Part shown: piece by piece, positions 18,891 to 27,676 of the stretch | How positions within the stretch are numbered: position 1 is the first letter of the stretch | Layout of the letters: each line of letters begins with the position of its first letter | Assembly (NCBI GenBank): GCA_963785755.1 | Contig: CAWAXG010000037.1 | Span: 62,001-126,000, forward strand | DNA from: JACCXG01 sp963785755 | GTDB taxonomy: Bacteria > Acidobacteriota > Vicinamibacteria > Vicinamibacterales > 2-12-FULL-66-21 | Length of the DNA: 64,000 nt | Direction: 5' to 3' | Translations under genes and position numbers: made by a program | Notes under the pieces: model-generated | What the model was told of the DNA's origin: nothing | What the model saw: only the letters and a program-made list of their open reading frames with translations | The model's database searches: none

Positions 18891-19313
18891 ATGGCAGTTC
18901 CTGGGGTAGCGACTAATTACGTAAGGCCGACGCCGACGGTTTTCGAGCTCGAAGCGCTCGAGGGCCTGCCCTGCGGGTGCGTCGCAGCGGCCTATCGAGC
19001 ACGTCCGTGGGACGTTGCCGTGGTCTCGCTCGAGGCCAAAGGACCACACTGCATTCTCAGCGGGCACGCGAGCGGCCAGATTCTTCGGCTGGGAGATCCG
19101 TCGGAATTCGAGGAGGAGGAGGAGCACGGACGAGTAGCGCCGACTCGACCTCAGGTCGAGGACCGCACCTGTTCGTCCCGCCAGCGCTTCGCTCTTTCCT
19201 CCGCCTCTTCACGAGTCAGTCCCACCAGCACGACCGATTGTTCGGGTCTTCCGTTCTCATCCGCCACCCACGCGATCCAGTGCGGACCTCGCGGTTCGCT
19301 GCGAATCGCGTGA
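18891..19313 (+). CDS. Hypothetical protein, C-terminus uncertain
   Basis: ATG 18891 is preceded by a good GGGAGG site. The credible part is about the first 80 residues (FELEALEGLPCGCVAAAYR, VAVVSLEAKGPHCILSGH, GQILRLGDP), a small beta-rich domain with two Cys-containing loops that I cannot assign to a family. Beyond a run of five GAG codons the frame continues antisense over the next gene and turns low-complexity. A one-base slip in that GAG run would end translation at a TAG at 19135-19137, just before the convergent neighbour. The true end is probably there. Confidence 0.5.
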   Translation: MAVPGVATNYVRPTPTVFELEALEGLPCGCVAAAYRARPWDVAVVSLEAKGPHCILSGHASGQILRLGDPSEFEEEEEHGRVAPTRPQVEDRTCSSRQRFALSSASSRVSPTSTTDCSGLPFSSATHAIQCGPRGSLRIA

Positions 19314-19339
19314 TGGTGGCTTGCGGGTTGATGTTCCAT
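19151..19339 (-). CDS. Small hypothetical protein
   Basis: Product of 62 aa starting at ATG 19339 with GAGGAA upstream. The sequence GPHWIAWVADENGRPEQSVV followed by GLTREEAEERAKRWRDEQ reads as a three-stranded sheet plus a C-terminal helix, a common architecture of unnamed short soil-bacterial proteins. No function is known. It is convergent with the preceding gene. Confidence 0.65.
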   Translation of the reverse strand: MEHQPASHHHAIRSEPRGPHWIAWVADENGRPEQSVVLVGLTREEAEERAKRWRDEQVRSST

Positions 19340-19465
19340 ATCTGTTCCTCATGACCTTTTCCCGGAAGATCTTGATTGCGTATAGGAAAGCCGTTCTCGT
19401 ACAATTCGAAGGTTTATGAACGAGCGAATCACCCAGCTGGTGAGGGTGAGAGGAGTACTGCCTAG

Positions 19466-19690
19466 ATGCCGCTGACGTGTCCGAGCTGCGGGAATGACCG
19501 GAACTTTCTCGTCAAGACCCTGCAGATGCATGTCGTGCAGTTGCGCGACGATTCACGTGTCGAAGCGAGCGAGGAAGGCCGGCCCGCCGTCATCGAAGTG
19601 CTTTGCGACGAGTGCGAGAAAGAGCTGAACTTCGCCGATTTCGATGAACAAGTCCGCAACGAACTGCTGTTGACTCTCGGCGCCCGCTGA
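19466..19690 (+). CDS. Small zinc-ribbon protein
   Basis: Product of 74 aa. Two CxxC knuckles, CPSCGNDRNF at the N-terminus and CDECEKEL in the second half, are the expected ligands of one structural zinc. Between them is a beta-strand-rich segment (FLVKTLQMHVVQL). GAGAGGAGT lies upstream of ATG 19466. It faces another small CxxC protein encoded on the other strand. Confidence 0.7.
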   Translation: MPLTCPSCGNDRNFLVKTLQMHVVQLRDDSRVEASEEGRPAVIEVLCDECEKELNFADFDEQVRNELLLTLGAR

Positions 19691-19699
19691 ACCTTCGCG

Positions 19700-19858
19700 T
19701 CAGTCCTCCCCGGCTTCCGCCTCTTCGAAATAGTCGCACTCCGGGCAGATCCACTCACGGCTCACGCGGACGGCCGCCTGCCCAGCGCCAGGTATGGAGT
19801 CGCTGATCTCCCTGACGCTCAGGCGCATGGTTTCCCCACACAGGGGGCACTCCTTCAT
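19700..19858 (-). CDS. Very small zinc-ribbon protein
   Basis: A 52-aa frame from ATG 19858 to the stop at 19700-19702. It begins MKECPLCGETMRL and ends with ICPECDYFEEAEAGED, giving two CxxC pairs about 30 residues apart, the layout of YgiT-like or rubredoxin-like zinc ribbons. The conserved pattern and the acidic tail argue for a real gene. It lies 9 bp from the convergent zinc-ribbon gene's stop. Confidence 0.6.
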   Translation of the reverse strand: MKECPLCGETMRLSVREISDSIPGAGQAAVRVSREWICPECDYFEEAEAGED

Positions 19859-19991
19859 GCGCGGATCTTAGCACTTGACAGCGGGCGAGGCCGTTCGTCG
19901 ACCTCGCCGGGCGCTCTGCGCGAAATCGGTCATTCTGTTGACATCGGGCCGGAAGGACGGCACTCTGTCTGCGGGGCTTCGATCCCAGGTT

Positions 19992-20603
19992 ATGCGCGAC
20001 TATTACGACGTGCTTGGTGTGTCGCCAGACGCGGGCGCCGATGAAATCAAACGGGCGTACCGGCAGCTGGCGCGCCGCTACCATCCCGACATCTCGGGAG
20101 AGGACCGCGGCGGCGCGTTCATCGAGCTCGCGCGTGCGTATGAAGTGCTGCGCGATCCGTTGCGCCGCCGCCGCTACGATCGTGGTCTCGTCCAGCCGGG
20201 ACGGCCTCGCGGCGAGTCGGGCGCCGAATGGTTCTCCGACGAGATCGCCATCGATTTTCCGTCGGTGTCGAGCGTCCTCGACCGGATGCGCGACGCGTTC
20301 TTCAGCGCCGAGCTGCCGGTGACGCTGTCGGCCCAGCTGGTGCTCACCGCTCGGGAAGCGTGGGAAGGCACCTCCATTCCACTCGATGTGCCGCTGCGGC
20401 ACACCTGTCCGAGGTGCGGCGGACGCGGTGAGATCTGGACCGAGTGGTGCGTGGCCTGCGGCGGCCTGGGCGAGGTCACCGCCGCGCATTCACTCCGGGT
20501 GCAGGTCCCCGCCGGCGTTCGCGAAGGCGCGCGGTTCCGCTTCAGCGTCACGCCCCCAGGGGCGCCGCCGACCGTGGTCGAAATCCGCATCAGCATCCGC
20601 TGA
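19992..20603 (+). CDS. J-domain (DnaJ-like) co-chaperone, short form
   Basis: Product of 203 aa from ATG 19992, where the J-domain MRDYYDVLGVSPDAGADEIK begins; the open frame further upstream adds nothing conserved. HPD at residues 31-33 is the signature that stimulates an Hsp70 ATPase. In place of the four CxxCxGxG repeats of DnaJ there is a single abbreviated zinc module, CPRCGGRGEIWTEWC..C. It is embedded in what looks like the first substrate-binding subdomain (TLSAQLVLTAREAWEG and VQVPAGVREGARFRF). The Gly/Phe linker and dimerisation end are missing. It may act as a specialised partner of DnaK; no dnaK is nearby. Confidence 0.85.
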   Translation: MRDYYDVLGVSPDAGADEIKRAYRQLARRYHPDISGEDRGGAFIELARAYEVLRDPLRRRRYDRGLVQPGRPRGESGAEWFSDEIAIDFPSVSSVLDRMRDAFFSAELPVTLSAQLVLTAREAWEGTSIPLDVPLRHTCPRCGGRGEIWTEWCVACGGLGEVTAAHSLRVQVPAGVREGARFRFSVTPPGAPPTVVEIRISIR

Positions 20604-20687
20604 TGGCTGCGTCACGATTTCGATCCCTCCGGATCGCGCGATGGCTCGTTCGTTGCGCGGCCGGGTGCGTTGGCCGCTGACTGTTCG

Positions 20688-21086
20688 ATGTCACCGCATC
20701 TCCATTTGCTGTCCGTGCTCCAGCGCGTCTGGGGCGGGATTGGCGTACTGCTCGGCGTGTCGACGCTCATGCTCGCCGCCGGCGCCGCCGCCATTGGCTG
20801 GACGACGGACGGCGATGACCTTGCGGCCGGCATCACCGCATTCGCGTTTCTGATCTGCGCGATTGCGTTGTTCGCCGCGGGCGCCGTCAACGCATGGGCT
20901 GGCCAGGCGCTGACCAGCCGTCGGCCCACCGGCCGCCTGGCAACCCTCGCCCTCGCGGTTCCGAACCTGTTCGTCCTGCCGTTCGGCACGGCGCTGGGTG
21001 TCTACGCCTTCTGGGTCCTGCTTCACAACGAAACGCGTCTGAAGTTCGAAGGCACTGCCGGCACGGCTCCACGGACGCACTCGTGA
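20688..21086 (+). CDS. Three-helix membrane protein of unknown function
   Basis: Product of 132 aa from ATG 20688. Three strongly hydrophobic segments are visible: about residues 16-38 (GIGVLLGVSTLMLAAGAAAI), 48-70 (ITAFAFLICAIALFAAGAV) and 85-112 (LATLALAVPNLFVLPFGTAL). The last is followed by GVYAFWVLL, a motif common in short bacterial membrane proteins. It lies between a J-domain gene and a DUF4870 gene on the same strand. Confidence 0.65.
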   Translation: MSPHLHLLSVLQRVWGGIGVLLGVSTLMLAAGAAAIGWTTDGDDLAAGITAFAFLICAIALFAAGAVNAWAGQALTSRRPTGRLATLALAVPNLFVLPFGTALGVYAFWVLLHNETRLKFEGTAGTAPRTHS

Positions 21087-21119
21087 AGGAGTGGATCGCC
21101 GTGACCTGCCGAGACTGAG

Positions 21120-21461
21120 ATGACAGAGACCGATCTCGGGACAACCGCTTCAGGACTCGACGCGAACGTTGCCGCTACCCTGGCGTACTCCTTGGGATGG
21201 GTCACGGGTCTGGCCTTCCTGTTCTTCGAAGAAGAGAACAAGTTCGTGCGTTTCCACGCCTGGCAGTCGGTCATCGTGTTCGGCGGCCTCTCGCTCGCGT
21301 GGATGGTGGCTCTGTCGGTTTGGTTTGTCGGCTGGATTCTCGCCTTCCTCGTCATTCCACCGGTGTCAGCCGTCCTCTGGCTGATCCTCATGCTCAAGGC
21401 GTACCAAGGTGAACGGTTCAAGCTGCCCGGCGTGGGGGATCTGGCGGAGCAAAGGCTTTAA
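21120..21461 (+). CDS. DUF4870 (Tic20-like) membrane protein
   Basis: Product of 113 aa. The family pattern is clear: AYSLGWVTGLAFLFFEEENK, FVRFHAWQSVIVFG, then two further hydrophobic helices and the end segment MLKAYQGERFKLPGVGDLAE. Proteins of this family have three to four membrane helices and no established biochemical role. It follows the previous membrane protein by 33 bp, so the two are probably co-transcribed. Confidence 0.85.
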   Translation: MTETDLGTTASGLDANVAATLAYSLGWVTGLAFLFFEEENKFVRFHAWQSVIVFGGLSLAWMVALSVWFVGWILAFLVIPPVSAVLWLILMLKAYQGERFKLPGVGDLAEQRL

Positions 21462-21495
21462 CAAGTGGCAGGTTGCAAGTGGCAAGTGGCAACGA
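21460..21495. repeat. Short heptamer tract (CAAGTGG)
   Basis: Three CAAGTGG units, the last two as a direct tandem, occupy most of the gap between the DUF4870 gene and mrp. The unit is the same as in the arms at 51354-51452. No complementary arm is seen in this gap. Confidence 0.6.
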
Positions 21496-21536
21496 CCACG
21501 GAACAACGCCGCGCCTGATAGAATCGACCGAAGACC

Positions 21537-22622
21537 ATGAGTACCCAGGTCACTGAAGCCGCCGTGCTCGACGCGCTCAAGGCCGTCAAGGATCCCGATC
21601 TCCATCGCGATATCGTCACGCTGAAGTTCGTGAAGAACCTGCGCATCAGCGGCGGTCAGGTCGCCTTCACGATCGAGCTCACGACTCCGGCGTGTCCCGT
21701 CAAGGATCAGATGCGGGACCAGGCGCGCGCCATCGTCGAGCAGCTGCCGGGTGTCACCGGCGTCGAGATCGAGATGACCGCACAGGTCCGATCGACGATC
21801 TCGGCCGACATGGGGAAGGCGCCGGTCGAAGGAGTCAAGAACATCATCGCGGTGGGTGCGGGGAAGGGTGGCGTCGGCAAGACGACCGTGGCGGTGAACC
21901 TGGCGATTGCCCTCAGCCAGTGCGGCGGGCGCGTCGCGATAATCGACGGCGACATCTACGGTCCGAACGTGCCGATCATGCTGGGGATCAGCACCCAGCT
22001 CACGACGGACGGGAAGAAGATTCTGCCCGCCGAGCAGTACGGGATCCAGCTCGTCTCGATGGCGTTCCTGACCAACGACGACTCACCGGTGATCTGGCGC
22101 GGCCCGATGCTGCATGGCGCGATTCAGCAGTTTTTCCGCGAGGTGCGCTGGACCAACGTCGACTATCTCGTGGTCGATCTGCCGCCGGGGACCGGGGACG
22201 TCGCGCTCAGCCTGAGTCAGAGCGTGCCGGTCTCGGGCAGCGTCGTCGTGACGACGCCGCAGACGGTCTCGATTGCCGACACCAGGCGGGCGGTGCGGAT
22301 GTATCAGAAGCTGAACGTGCCGACGCTCGGTCTGGTCGAGAACATGAGCCACTTCATCTGCCCGACGTGCCGGCACGAGAGCGACATTTTCGGCAAAGGG
22401 GGCGGCGAGACGCTGGCGTCCGAGCTGTCGATCCCGTTCCTCGGCCGGATCCCGGTTTACGAGCCGATCCGCATCGGCGGAGACACGGGCGTTCCGATCA
22501 TGATTGGCGAGCCCTCCTCGCCGGCGGCTCAGGCGTTCCGGCACGCGGCCGAGCGCCTTGCGGCACAGCTTTCGATCGCGGCATTCAGCAAGCGTCCGAT
22601 TCCGCTGACGCCGGTATCCTGA
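21537..22622 (+). CDS. mrp: Mrp/ApbC-type iron-sulphur cluster carrier ATPase
   Basis: Cytosolic P-loop ATPase thought to bind and deliver [4Fe-4S] clusters to target proteins. The N-terminal MIP18/DUF59 domain covers about residues 5-80 (VLDALKAVKDPDLHRDIV). The deviant Walker A GKGGVGKTT starts at Gly109. DGDIYGPNVP and DLPPGTGDVALSLSQ are the switch regions. Cys275 and Cys278 in CPTC form the cluster-binding pair. The 361-aa length is usual. No other Fe-S assembly genes are adjacent. Confidence 0.95.
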   Translation: MSTQVTEAAVLDALKAVKDPDLHRDIVTLKFVKNLRISGGQVAFTIELTTPACPVKDQMRDQARAIVEQLPGVTGVEIEMTAQVRSTISADMGKAPVEGVKNIIAVGAGKGGVGKTTVAVNLAIALSQCGGRVAIIDGDIYGPNVPIMLGISTQLTTDGKKILPAEQYGIQLVSMAFLTNDDSPVIWRGPMLHGAIQQFFREVRWTNVDYLVVDLPPGTGDVALSLSQSVPVSGSVVVTTPQTVSIADTRRAVRMYQKLNVPTLGLVENMSHFICPTCRHESDIFGKGGGETLASELSIPFLGRIPVYEPIRIGGDTGVPIMIGEPSSPAAQAFRHAAERLAAQLSIAAFSKRPIPLTPVS

Positions 22623-22695
22623 GGCGAGCGGTGACCGTGCGCGCCCGCGCCGGACGCGGTCCTTGCGCTGAAGCGTTGCACAAATGGAGAGATAC

Positions 22696-23154
22696 ATGAA
22701 CACGCGTGCCCTGACTTTCAGTGTCGTCCTGCTCGCCGGTGTCGCCATCTCGGCGGAGCAGAGCGCTGACGCGAACAAGACCATCGTGAAGTCGTATGTC
22801 GAGGTTCAGTCGCATCTTGCGGCGGATCGTCTCGAGCCGGCCAAAAACGCGGCCAAGGAGATTGCCGCGCCGGCCGCCTCGCTCGGGAAGAGCGGGGAAG
22901 CCATCGCGAAAGCGGCGACGGCGATGGCGGCGGCCGCGGATCTCAAGGCCGCCCGCGACGCGTTCGGCCCGTTGAGCGATGCCGTGATCGCCCGCGTCCA
23001 GTCAGAAGAAGGAAAGGAAGCCGCCGCCGAGCTCCGTCTCGCATACTGTCCGATGGTCAAGCGATCGTGGCTGCAGCGTGAGGAACAGATCCGGAATCCG
23101 TACTACGGCTCACAGATGCTCACCTGTGGAGAATTCAAGCAGTTGAAGAAATAG
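22696..23154 (+). CDS. Secreted DUF3347-like protein
   Basis: Product of 152 aa from ATG 22696, which has GGAGAG five bases upstream; another ATG 12 nt earlier overlaps that site and is less likely. A signal peptide (TRALTFSVVLLAGVAISAE) is followed by an Ala-rich helical region. The C-terminal AYCPMVKRSWLQ and IRNPYYGSQMLTCGEF match the conserved end of DUF3347 proteins, which are periplasmic and often linked to metal-efflux or copper systems. The two cysteines are positioned to bind metal. No efflux genes flank it. Confidence 0.75.
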   Translation: MNTRALTFSVVLLAGVAISAEQSADANKTIVKSYVEVQSHLAADRLEPAKNAAKEIAAPAASLGKSGEAIAKAATAMAAAADLKAARDAFGPLSDAVIARVQSEEGKEAAAELRLAYCPMVKRSWLQREEQIRNPYYGSQMLTCGEFKQLKK

Positions 23155-23372
23155 CCGTCACCACGCGTCAGACCCACTCGGGTTTCTCTCTCACACTCGA
23201 GCCTTCACTCGATTGGCTGCGGTGTCGACTCCGGCGTCCCAGCCCGCGGCAAGCTCGCCGGCCGTGATGACCATTCTGTTCGTGTGCCGGCACGTCCGTC
23301 AGCTGGCATTAGCGGTTTACGCTGGACGGAATTGCCAGTACGATCCAGGCCAGTGCCTTCGTCGCGGCTCAT

Positions 23373-24683
23373 ATGAACATTCCGTTTGAACGCCATACGC
23401 TCGGGAACGGTCTCGATGTCCTCATTCACGAGGATCGCAACTGTCCGATCGTCGCCGTCAATGTCTGGTACCACGTCGGCTCGAAGAACGAGAAGCCCGG
23501 TCGCACGGGGTTCGCGCACCTGTTCGAGCACCTCATGTTCGAAGGATCCGAGCACTACGACCGTGGATACTTTCATCCACTGCAGGAGGCCGGCGCCGCG
23601 CTGAACGGATCGACCAACGCGGATCGGACGAACTACTGGGAGGTCGTGCCTTCCAGCTCGCTGGAGCTCGCGCTCTGGATGGAATCGGATCGCATGGGCT
23701 TCCTGCTGCCCGCGCTGACCGACGCGAAGTTCGAGAACCAGCGGGAAGTCGTGCTCAACGAGCGCCGGCAGAACTATGAGAACCGTCCGTATGGACTTGC
23801 CGGCATGGCGATTGTCGCGGCGCTCTACGAGCCGGATCATCCGTATCACTGGTTGACGATCGGTGAAGCCGCGGACATTCGCGACGCCCGGATCGACGAC
23901 GTCCGCGATTTCTTCCGCACCTACTATCGGCCGCGCAACGCCTCGCTCGCGATCGCCGGCGACGTGCGTCCGGACGTGGCGCTTCGCCTCGCCGACGACT
24001 ACTTCGGCGAGCTCGAGGCCGGCGAAGACCCGCCGCCGGTCGACTACGAGCCGGCCGAGTCGCGAACCAGCGAGACGCGGCTCCTGCTCGAGGATCAGAT
24101 CGAGCTGCCGCGCCTGTATCTGGCCTGGCATTCGCCGGCGCTGTTCGCGCCAGGCGACGCCGAGCTCGATCTGGTCGCCGAGGTGCTCGCGAGCGGGAAG
24201 ACGTCGCGTCTGTACAAGACACTCGTCTTCGAGCAGCGTCTCGCGACGGAGATCGCCGCCTCGCAGAATTCCCGCGAGATCGGCAGCTTCTTTCAGATCG
24301 TGGCGACCGCCGCTCCCGGCCGGGACCTCGACGAGCTCGAGCGCGCAATCTCCGGTGAGATTGCGGCCTTCGTCGGAGGCGGTCCGACCGAGATCGAAAT
24401 GGAACGCTGCCGGGCCCAGGCGGAAGCACAGTTCGTCTACCGGTTGCAGACGGTCGGTGGATTCGGTGGAAAGGGCGATCAGCTGAACGCGTACAACGTC
24501 TTCCTGGGAGACCCGGCCTACTTCGATCGCGACCTGTCGCGCTACCGCGAGGCCAGCGCGGCCGCGCTGCAGCGCGCGGCCGCCGACTGCCTGCGGCCGC
24601 ATCAGCGTGTCGCGTTGAGCGTCGTCCCGCGCGGGCGGACCGCCCTTGCCCTCGCGGATTCGCAACCGGTGGCGGTGTCCTGA
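23373..24683 (+). CDS. M16 family zinc peptidase, catalytic subunit
   Basis: Product of 436 aa similar to the mitochondrial processing peptidase beta/PqqL group. The inverted zinc motif HLFEH (His49, Glu52, His53) is intact and is followed by the downstream glutamate region (FENQREVVLNERRQN). Two M16 half-domains are present. No signal peptide is seen. The stop codon overlaps the ATG of a second M16 gene that lacks the zinc motif. Active/inactive M16 pairs form heterodimers that degrade or process peptides, so the two genes probably make one enzyme. Confidence 0.93.
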   Translation: MNIPFERHTLGNGLDVLIHEDRNCPIVAVNVWYHVGSKNEKPGRTGFAHLFEHLMFEGSEHYDRGYFHPLQEAGAALNGSTNADRTNYWEVVPSSSLELALWMESDRMGFLLPALTDAKFENQREVVLNERRQNYENRPYGLAGMAIVAALYEPDHPYHWLTIGEAADIRDARIDDVRDFFRTYYRPRNASLAIAGDVRPDVALRLADDYFGELEAGEDPPPVDYEPAESRTSETRLLLEDQIELPRLYLAWHSPALFAPGDAELDLVAEVLASGKTSRLYKTLVFEQRLATEIAASQNSREIGSFFQIVATAAPGRDLDELERAISGEIAAFVGGGPTEIEMERCRAQAEAQFVYRLQTVGGFGGKGDQLNAYNVFLGDPAYFDRDLSRYREASAAALQRAAADCLRPHQRVALSVVPRGRTALALADSQPVAVS

Positions 24684-26057
24684 TGGCCGTCGATCGTTCC
24701 CGGCTGCCGGATCCCGGTCAGCCCGTGAGCTTCACCTTTCCCGGAGATCCGGCGGCGCACGCTCGTGAACGGCGTCCGGGTCTGCACGATCGAGCACCAT
24801 GAGGTGCCGCTCATCACCTACTTCGTGCTGATGCCGGTCGGGTCGTCGCAGGACCCCGATCGCCATCCCGGTCTGGCCGCGATCACCGGCGACCTGCTCG
24901 ATGAAGGCAGTGGCGATCTGGATGCGCTCGCGGTGCACGAGGCCCTCGGCCGGATTGGCGCCCATCTCGATACCGAGATCGGCGCCGACGCCACCCTGCT
25001 CGAGATGACGACGCTCGGGCAGCACGCGCCGCGTGCCCTCGACCTGCTCGCGTCGATGATCCAGGCGCCTCGGCTGGAGGAGCGGGACTTCGAGCGCGTG
25101 CGTGAGCTCAGGCTCAACCGTCTCACGCAGCTTCGCGATCTGCCGCCGGCGGTCGCCGACCGCGTGTTCACGAACCTGCTCTATCACGAGCATCCCTACG
25201 GCCATCTGCCGATCGGCACGGAAGAATCGCTCCGCGCGCTGACCCTCGGCGATGTCGCGGAGTTCCACCGGCGCGCGTACGTGCCCAAGCATGCGACGGT
25301 GATTGCCGTCGGAGACGCATCGCACGAGCGCCTCGCCGGGCTCGTCGAGGCGGCGTTCGCCAGCTGGAAGGGGAACGGCGCGGTCAGCGATCGGCTGGTC
25401 GACCTGACGTCGCTGTCGACGCCGGCCGAACCTCGCGCCCGTCTTGCCACGGTCCATCGCGCCGGCGCCGCCCAGTCGGAGCTGCGCATCGGACACGTCG
25501 GACTGCCCCGCAGCACGCCCGACTACCACGCGGTCCTGGTGCTCAACATGATCCTCGGTGGCCAGTTCGTCAGCCGCCTCAACATGAACCTGCGTGAGGA
25601 CAAGGGCTACACCTATGGCGCTCGAACCAGCTTCGAGTTCCGCCGTGGTCCCGGTCCGTTCGTCTTTCAGACCAGCGTGCAGTCCGCGGTGACCGCCGAC
25701 GCGGTCCGCGAAGTGCTCAGCGAGCTGCATGCGATCCGTTCCGATCGTCCGGTGACCGCCGAGGAGCTCGTGCTGGGTCGGGCCGCGCTGACCCGCGGCT
25801 ACCCGCGCAACTTCGAGACCGCCGAGCAGCTCGGGCGCGGCGCCGCGCAACTGGCGTTGTACGGTCTGCCCGACGATTACTTCACCACGTTCGTGCCGAA
25901 GGTGCTGTCCATCGATGCGTCGGATGTCACGCGCGCCGCACAGGAGCACATCGATCCCGCTCGATTGCTGACGGTCATCGTCGGTGACCGCGACAAAGTC
26001 GGACCGACGCTCGGCGTCCTCAACCTCGGGGAGGCGGCCGACGTCGCGGTAGCCTGA
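24683..26057 (+). CDS. M16 family peptidase-like protein, non-catalytic partner, frameshifted near 5' end
   Basis: ATG 24683 overlaps the previous stop (TGATG). The frame reads about 20 codons to FTFP and is then one base out. Deleting one C of the CCC at 24741 or so joins it to EIRRRTLVNGVRV, giving about 457 aa. Within the intact remainder, the position of HxxEH is occupied by DLLDEG, so zinc cannot be bound. This is the expected state for the regulatory subunit of an M16 pair. A conserved hydrophobic C-terminal half with QSELRIGHVGLPRSTPDYHA is typical. Without repair the usable start is GTG 24765. Confidence 0.88.
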
Positions 26058-26329
26058 GCTCGCCGCGCGGTTTCACCGGCCGCTGGTCCGCTCTCGAGGG
26101 CCCGGTTTCGTACATGAGCCGCCAAGGCCGAGCTCGCTTCGGCCGCGAAACTTTTCTGTAACTTCCTTATTTCCTGAGCGTTCCAACGCCTCACCAGAAC
26201 GGGCGGTAGATGGCCGCCAAATGGCGGCAGGCAGCGGCGCCGCCAGGAACCGGTTGATCTACCCTTCCGTCCAACACACGAAGACCCGAGCAAAACATGC
26301 CGGGTGTAGACTTGTGAACGGTCTCTTTT

Positions 26330-26533
26330 ATGTCCGCTGCACGCCTCAGTCTGAGCCTCGTCGGTGTCGTCGGCGTGATGGCCGTCGCGCTGGCCGGCGC
26401 GACGATCTGGCTGCTCGTGACGCAGCCCGTGACGGTTGCAGATGCCGTCGCGCAGGGTGAGGTGACTCCACTCGTCAGAGCGCTCGGCGCCGCCATCTAC
26501 GACGCGCTGCAGGGCTTGCTCAAGTACCTCTGA
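26330..26533 (+). CDS. Small single-pass membrane protein
   Basis: Product of 67 aa: a short N-terminus, one long hydrophobic helix (LVGVVGVMAVALAGATIWLL) and a polar tail that ends ALQGLLKYL. The composition is plausible for a small inner-membrane protein, but no family is recognised and the ribosome binding site is weak. The 270 bp before it contain no other gene. Confidence 0.5.
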   Translation: MSAARLSLSLVGVVGVMAVALAGATIWLLVTQPVTVADAVAQGEVTPLVRALGAAIYDALQGLLKYL

Positions 26534-26538
26534 TCACG

Positions 26539-26604
26539 ACAAGTTGTAAGGGGCAAGCACCACTACGTTCCGTGGTCCTTGCCCCTTGTTCCTGCAGCTT
26601 GTCA
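26539..26604. repeat. Imperfect inverted repeat, possible bidirectional terminator
   Basis: AAGGGGCAAGCACCAC (26549-26564) pairs with GTGGTCCTTGCCCCTT (26573-26588) apart from one mismatch, and the outer sequences (GACAAGTTG and CAGCTTGTC) extend the pairing. The loop is 8 bases. It sits exactly between two convergent genes, so it could end transcription from both sides. The units resemble the CAAGTGG heptamer family. Confidence 0.7.
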
Positions 26605-27615
26605 AAGACTCTTGTTCAGGAATCGACAGAGCGTCAGTCCGTCGATCCACTTGAACGGCGTCACGCCGGTGCTGTAGTGGCCGCAGGGCAGCACCTGCAG
26701 GTCGTGGGAGATGTTGAGCCGGCGGAATTCGTTCACCAGCATCTCGGAGAGTCGGACCGGGAAGGTGAGGTCGTAGCGCGCATACACCAGCAGGATCCGC
26801 TTGTCGCGAACGCGTTCGAGATACGGAAACGGCGAGATCGGCAGCCACAGCCGGCGCAGCTGGTCGAGATCGATGTGTCCTTCAAGGCCGTCTCGAACGT
26901 GCGCCGTCGACAGACCTTCCCAGACGACGTCGGCGAAATACGGCGAGATGTGATTCAGCGCCGCCGCCTTGATCAACGGTTCGTGCGCCGCCGTCAGCAT
27001 CGACAGGCACGATCCCAGGCTCGTGCCGAGAATCCCGATTGACTCATACCCCTGAAGGTCGAGCCAGGCGATCGCGCGGCGCGCATCGAGTACCGCCTGG
27101 CGGCACACCTGCGCGGTGCGGCCGATGTTCGCGCTCACGATGTAGTCGGCCCGGCGAAGCTCGGCCGGCCTGCGCTCGTCGTGATAGGGCAGGCTGAGCC
27201 GCAGCGCGCTGATCCCGAATCGATTGATCAGGCGGCACAGCCCGATGTGTCCCTCGACGTCCGCATTCCACTGCGGCAGAACCAGCACGGCGCGCCGCCC
27301 GCCTTTGGGCGTTCGGTTCGGGAAGAACCTCGCGCGGACGATGTTGTTCGCGTGATGCGGCGTGCGCACCGCGCTCGGAAACGTGAGGCGATCGCCCTCC
27401 AGCTCATAGTCCGGGCACGGATCGAGCGCAAAGAACCGGTCGCTCTCCGCGAGCATCGACGCGGCCCAGCGTTCGAGCCGTTCCGACGCCGATGCCGGCG
27501 CCGTTGATTCGCTGTCGTCGAGCCATTCCGTGCCCCACTCGAACGGGCGCACGGTCCGATCCGTCGCCGCCGCCGCGAGACGTCGCTCCCACCGATGAAA
27601 GACCTGTGTCAACAC
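26602..27615 (-). CDS. Alpha/beta hydrolase
   Basis: Product of 337 aa, GTG start at 27615. The nucleophile elbow GTSLGS places Ser199 at the expected point, and the later YARYDLTFP and LPCGHYSTG supply the likely acid (Asp) and His of the triad. The N-terminal 80 residues (WERRLAAAATDRTVRPFEWG) are a family-specific extension that I recognise only as common in soil bacteria. No signal peptide is seen. The amidase gene lies 61 bp upstream on the same strand. The substrate is unknown. Confidence 0.85.
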   Translation of the reverse strand: MLTQVFHRWERRLAAAATDRTVRPFEWGTEWLDDSESTAPASASERLERWAASMLAESDRFFALDPCPDYELEGDRLTFPSAVRTPHHANNIVRARFFPNRTPKGGRRAVLVLPQWNADVEGHIGLCRLINRFGISALRLSLPYHDERRPAELRRADYIVSANIGRTAQVCRQAVLDARRAIAWLDLQGYESIGILGTSLGSCLSMLTAAHEPLIKAAALNHISPYFADVVWEGLSTAHVRDGLEGHIDLDQLRRLWLPISPFPYLERVRDKRILLVYARYDLTFPVRLSEMLVNEFRRLNISHDLQVLPCGHYSTGVTPFKWIDGLTLCRFLNKSL

Positions 27616-27676
27616 CCCGAAACCTTCCCCTGATTCAGCGATTCTCTGGAAAAACGTGCGCGGTTCTACCGGACGG

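Noticed and set aside
23205..24665. 486-aa open frame antisense to the M16 gene
   Set aside because: Same reason; the zinc motif is on the plus strand.
24732..25949. 405-aa open frame antisense to the second M16 gene
   Set aside because: Shadow of a conserved gene, no start signal.
26221..26460. 79-aa plus-strand frame before the small membrane protein
   Set aside because: Arg-rich, overlaps the better supported 26330 frame.
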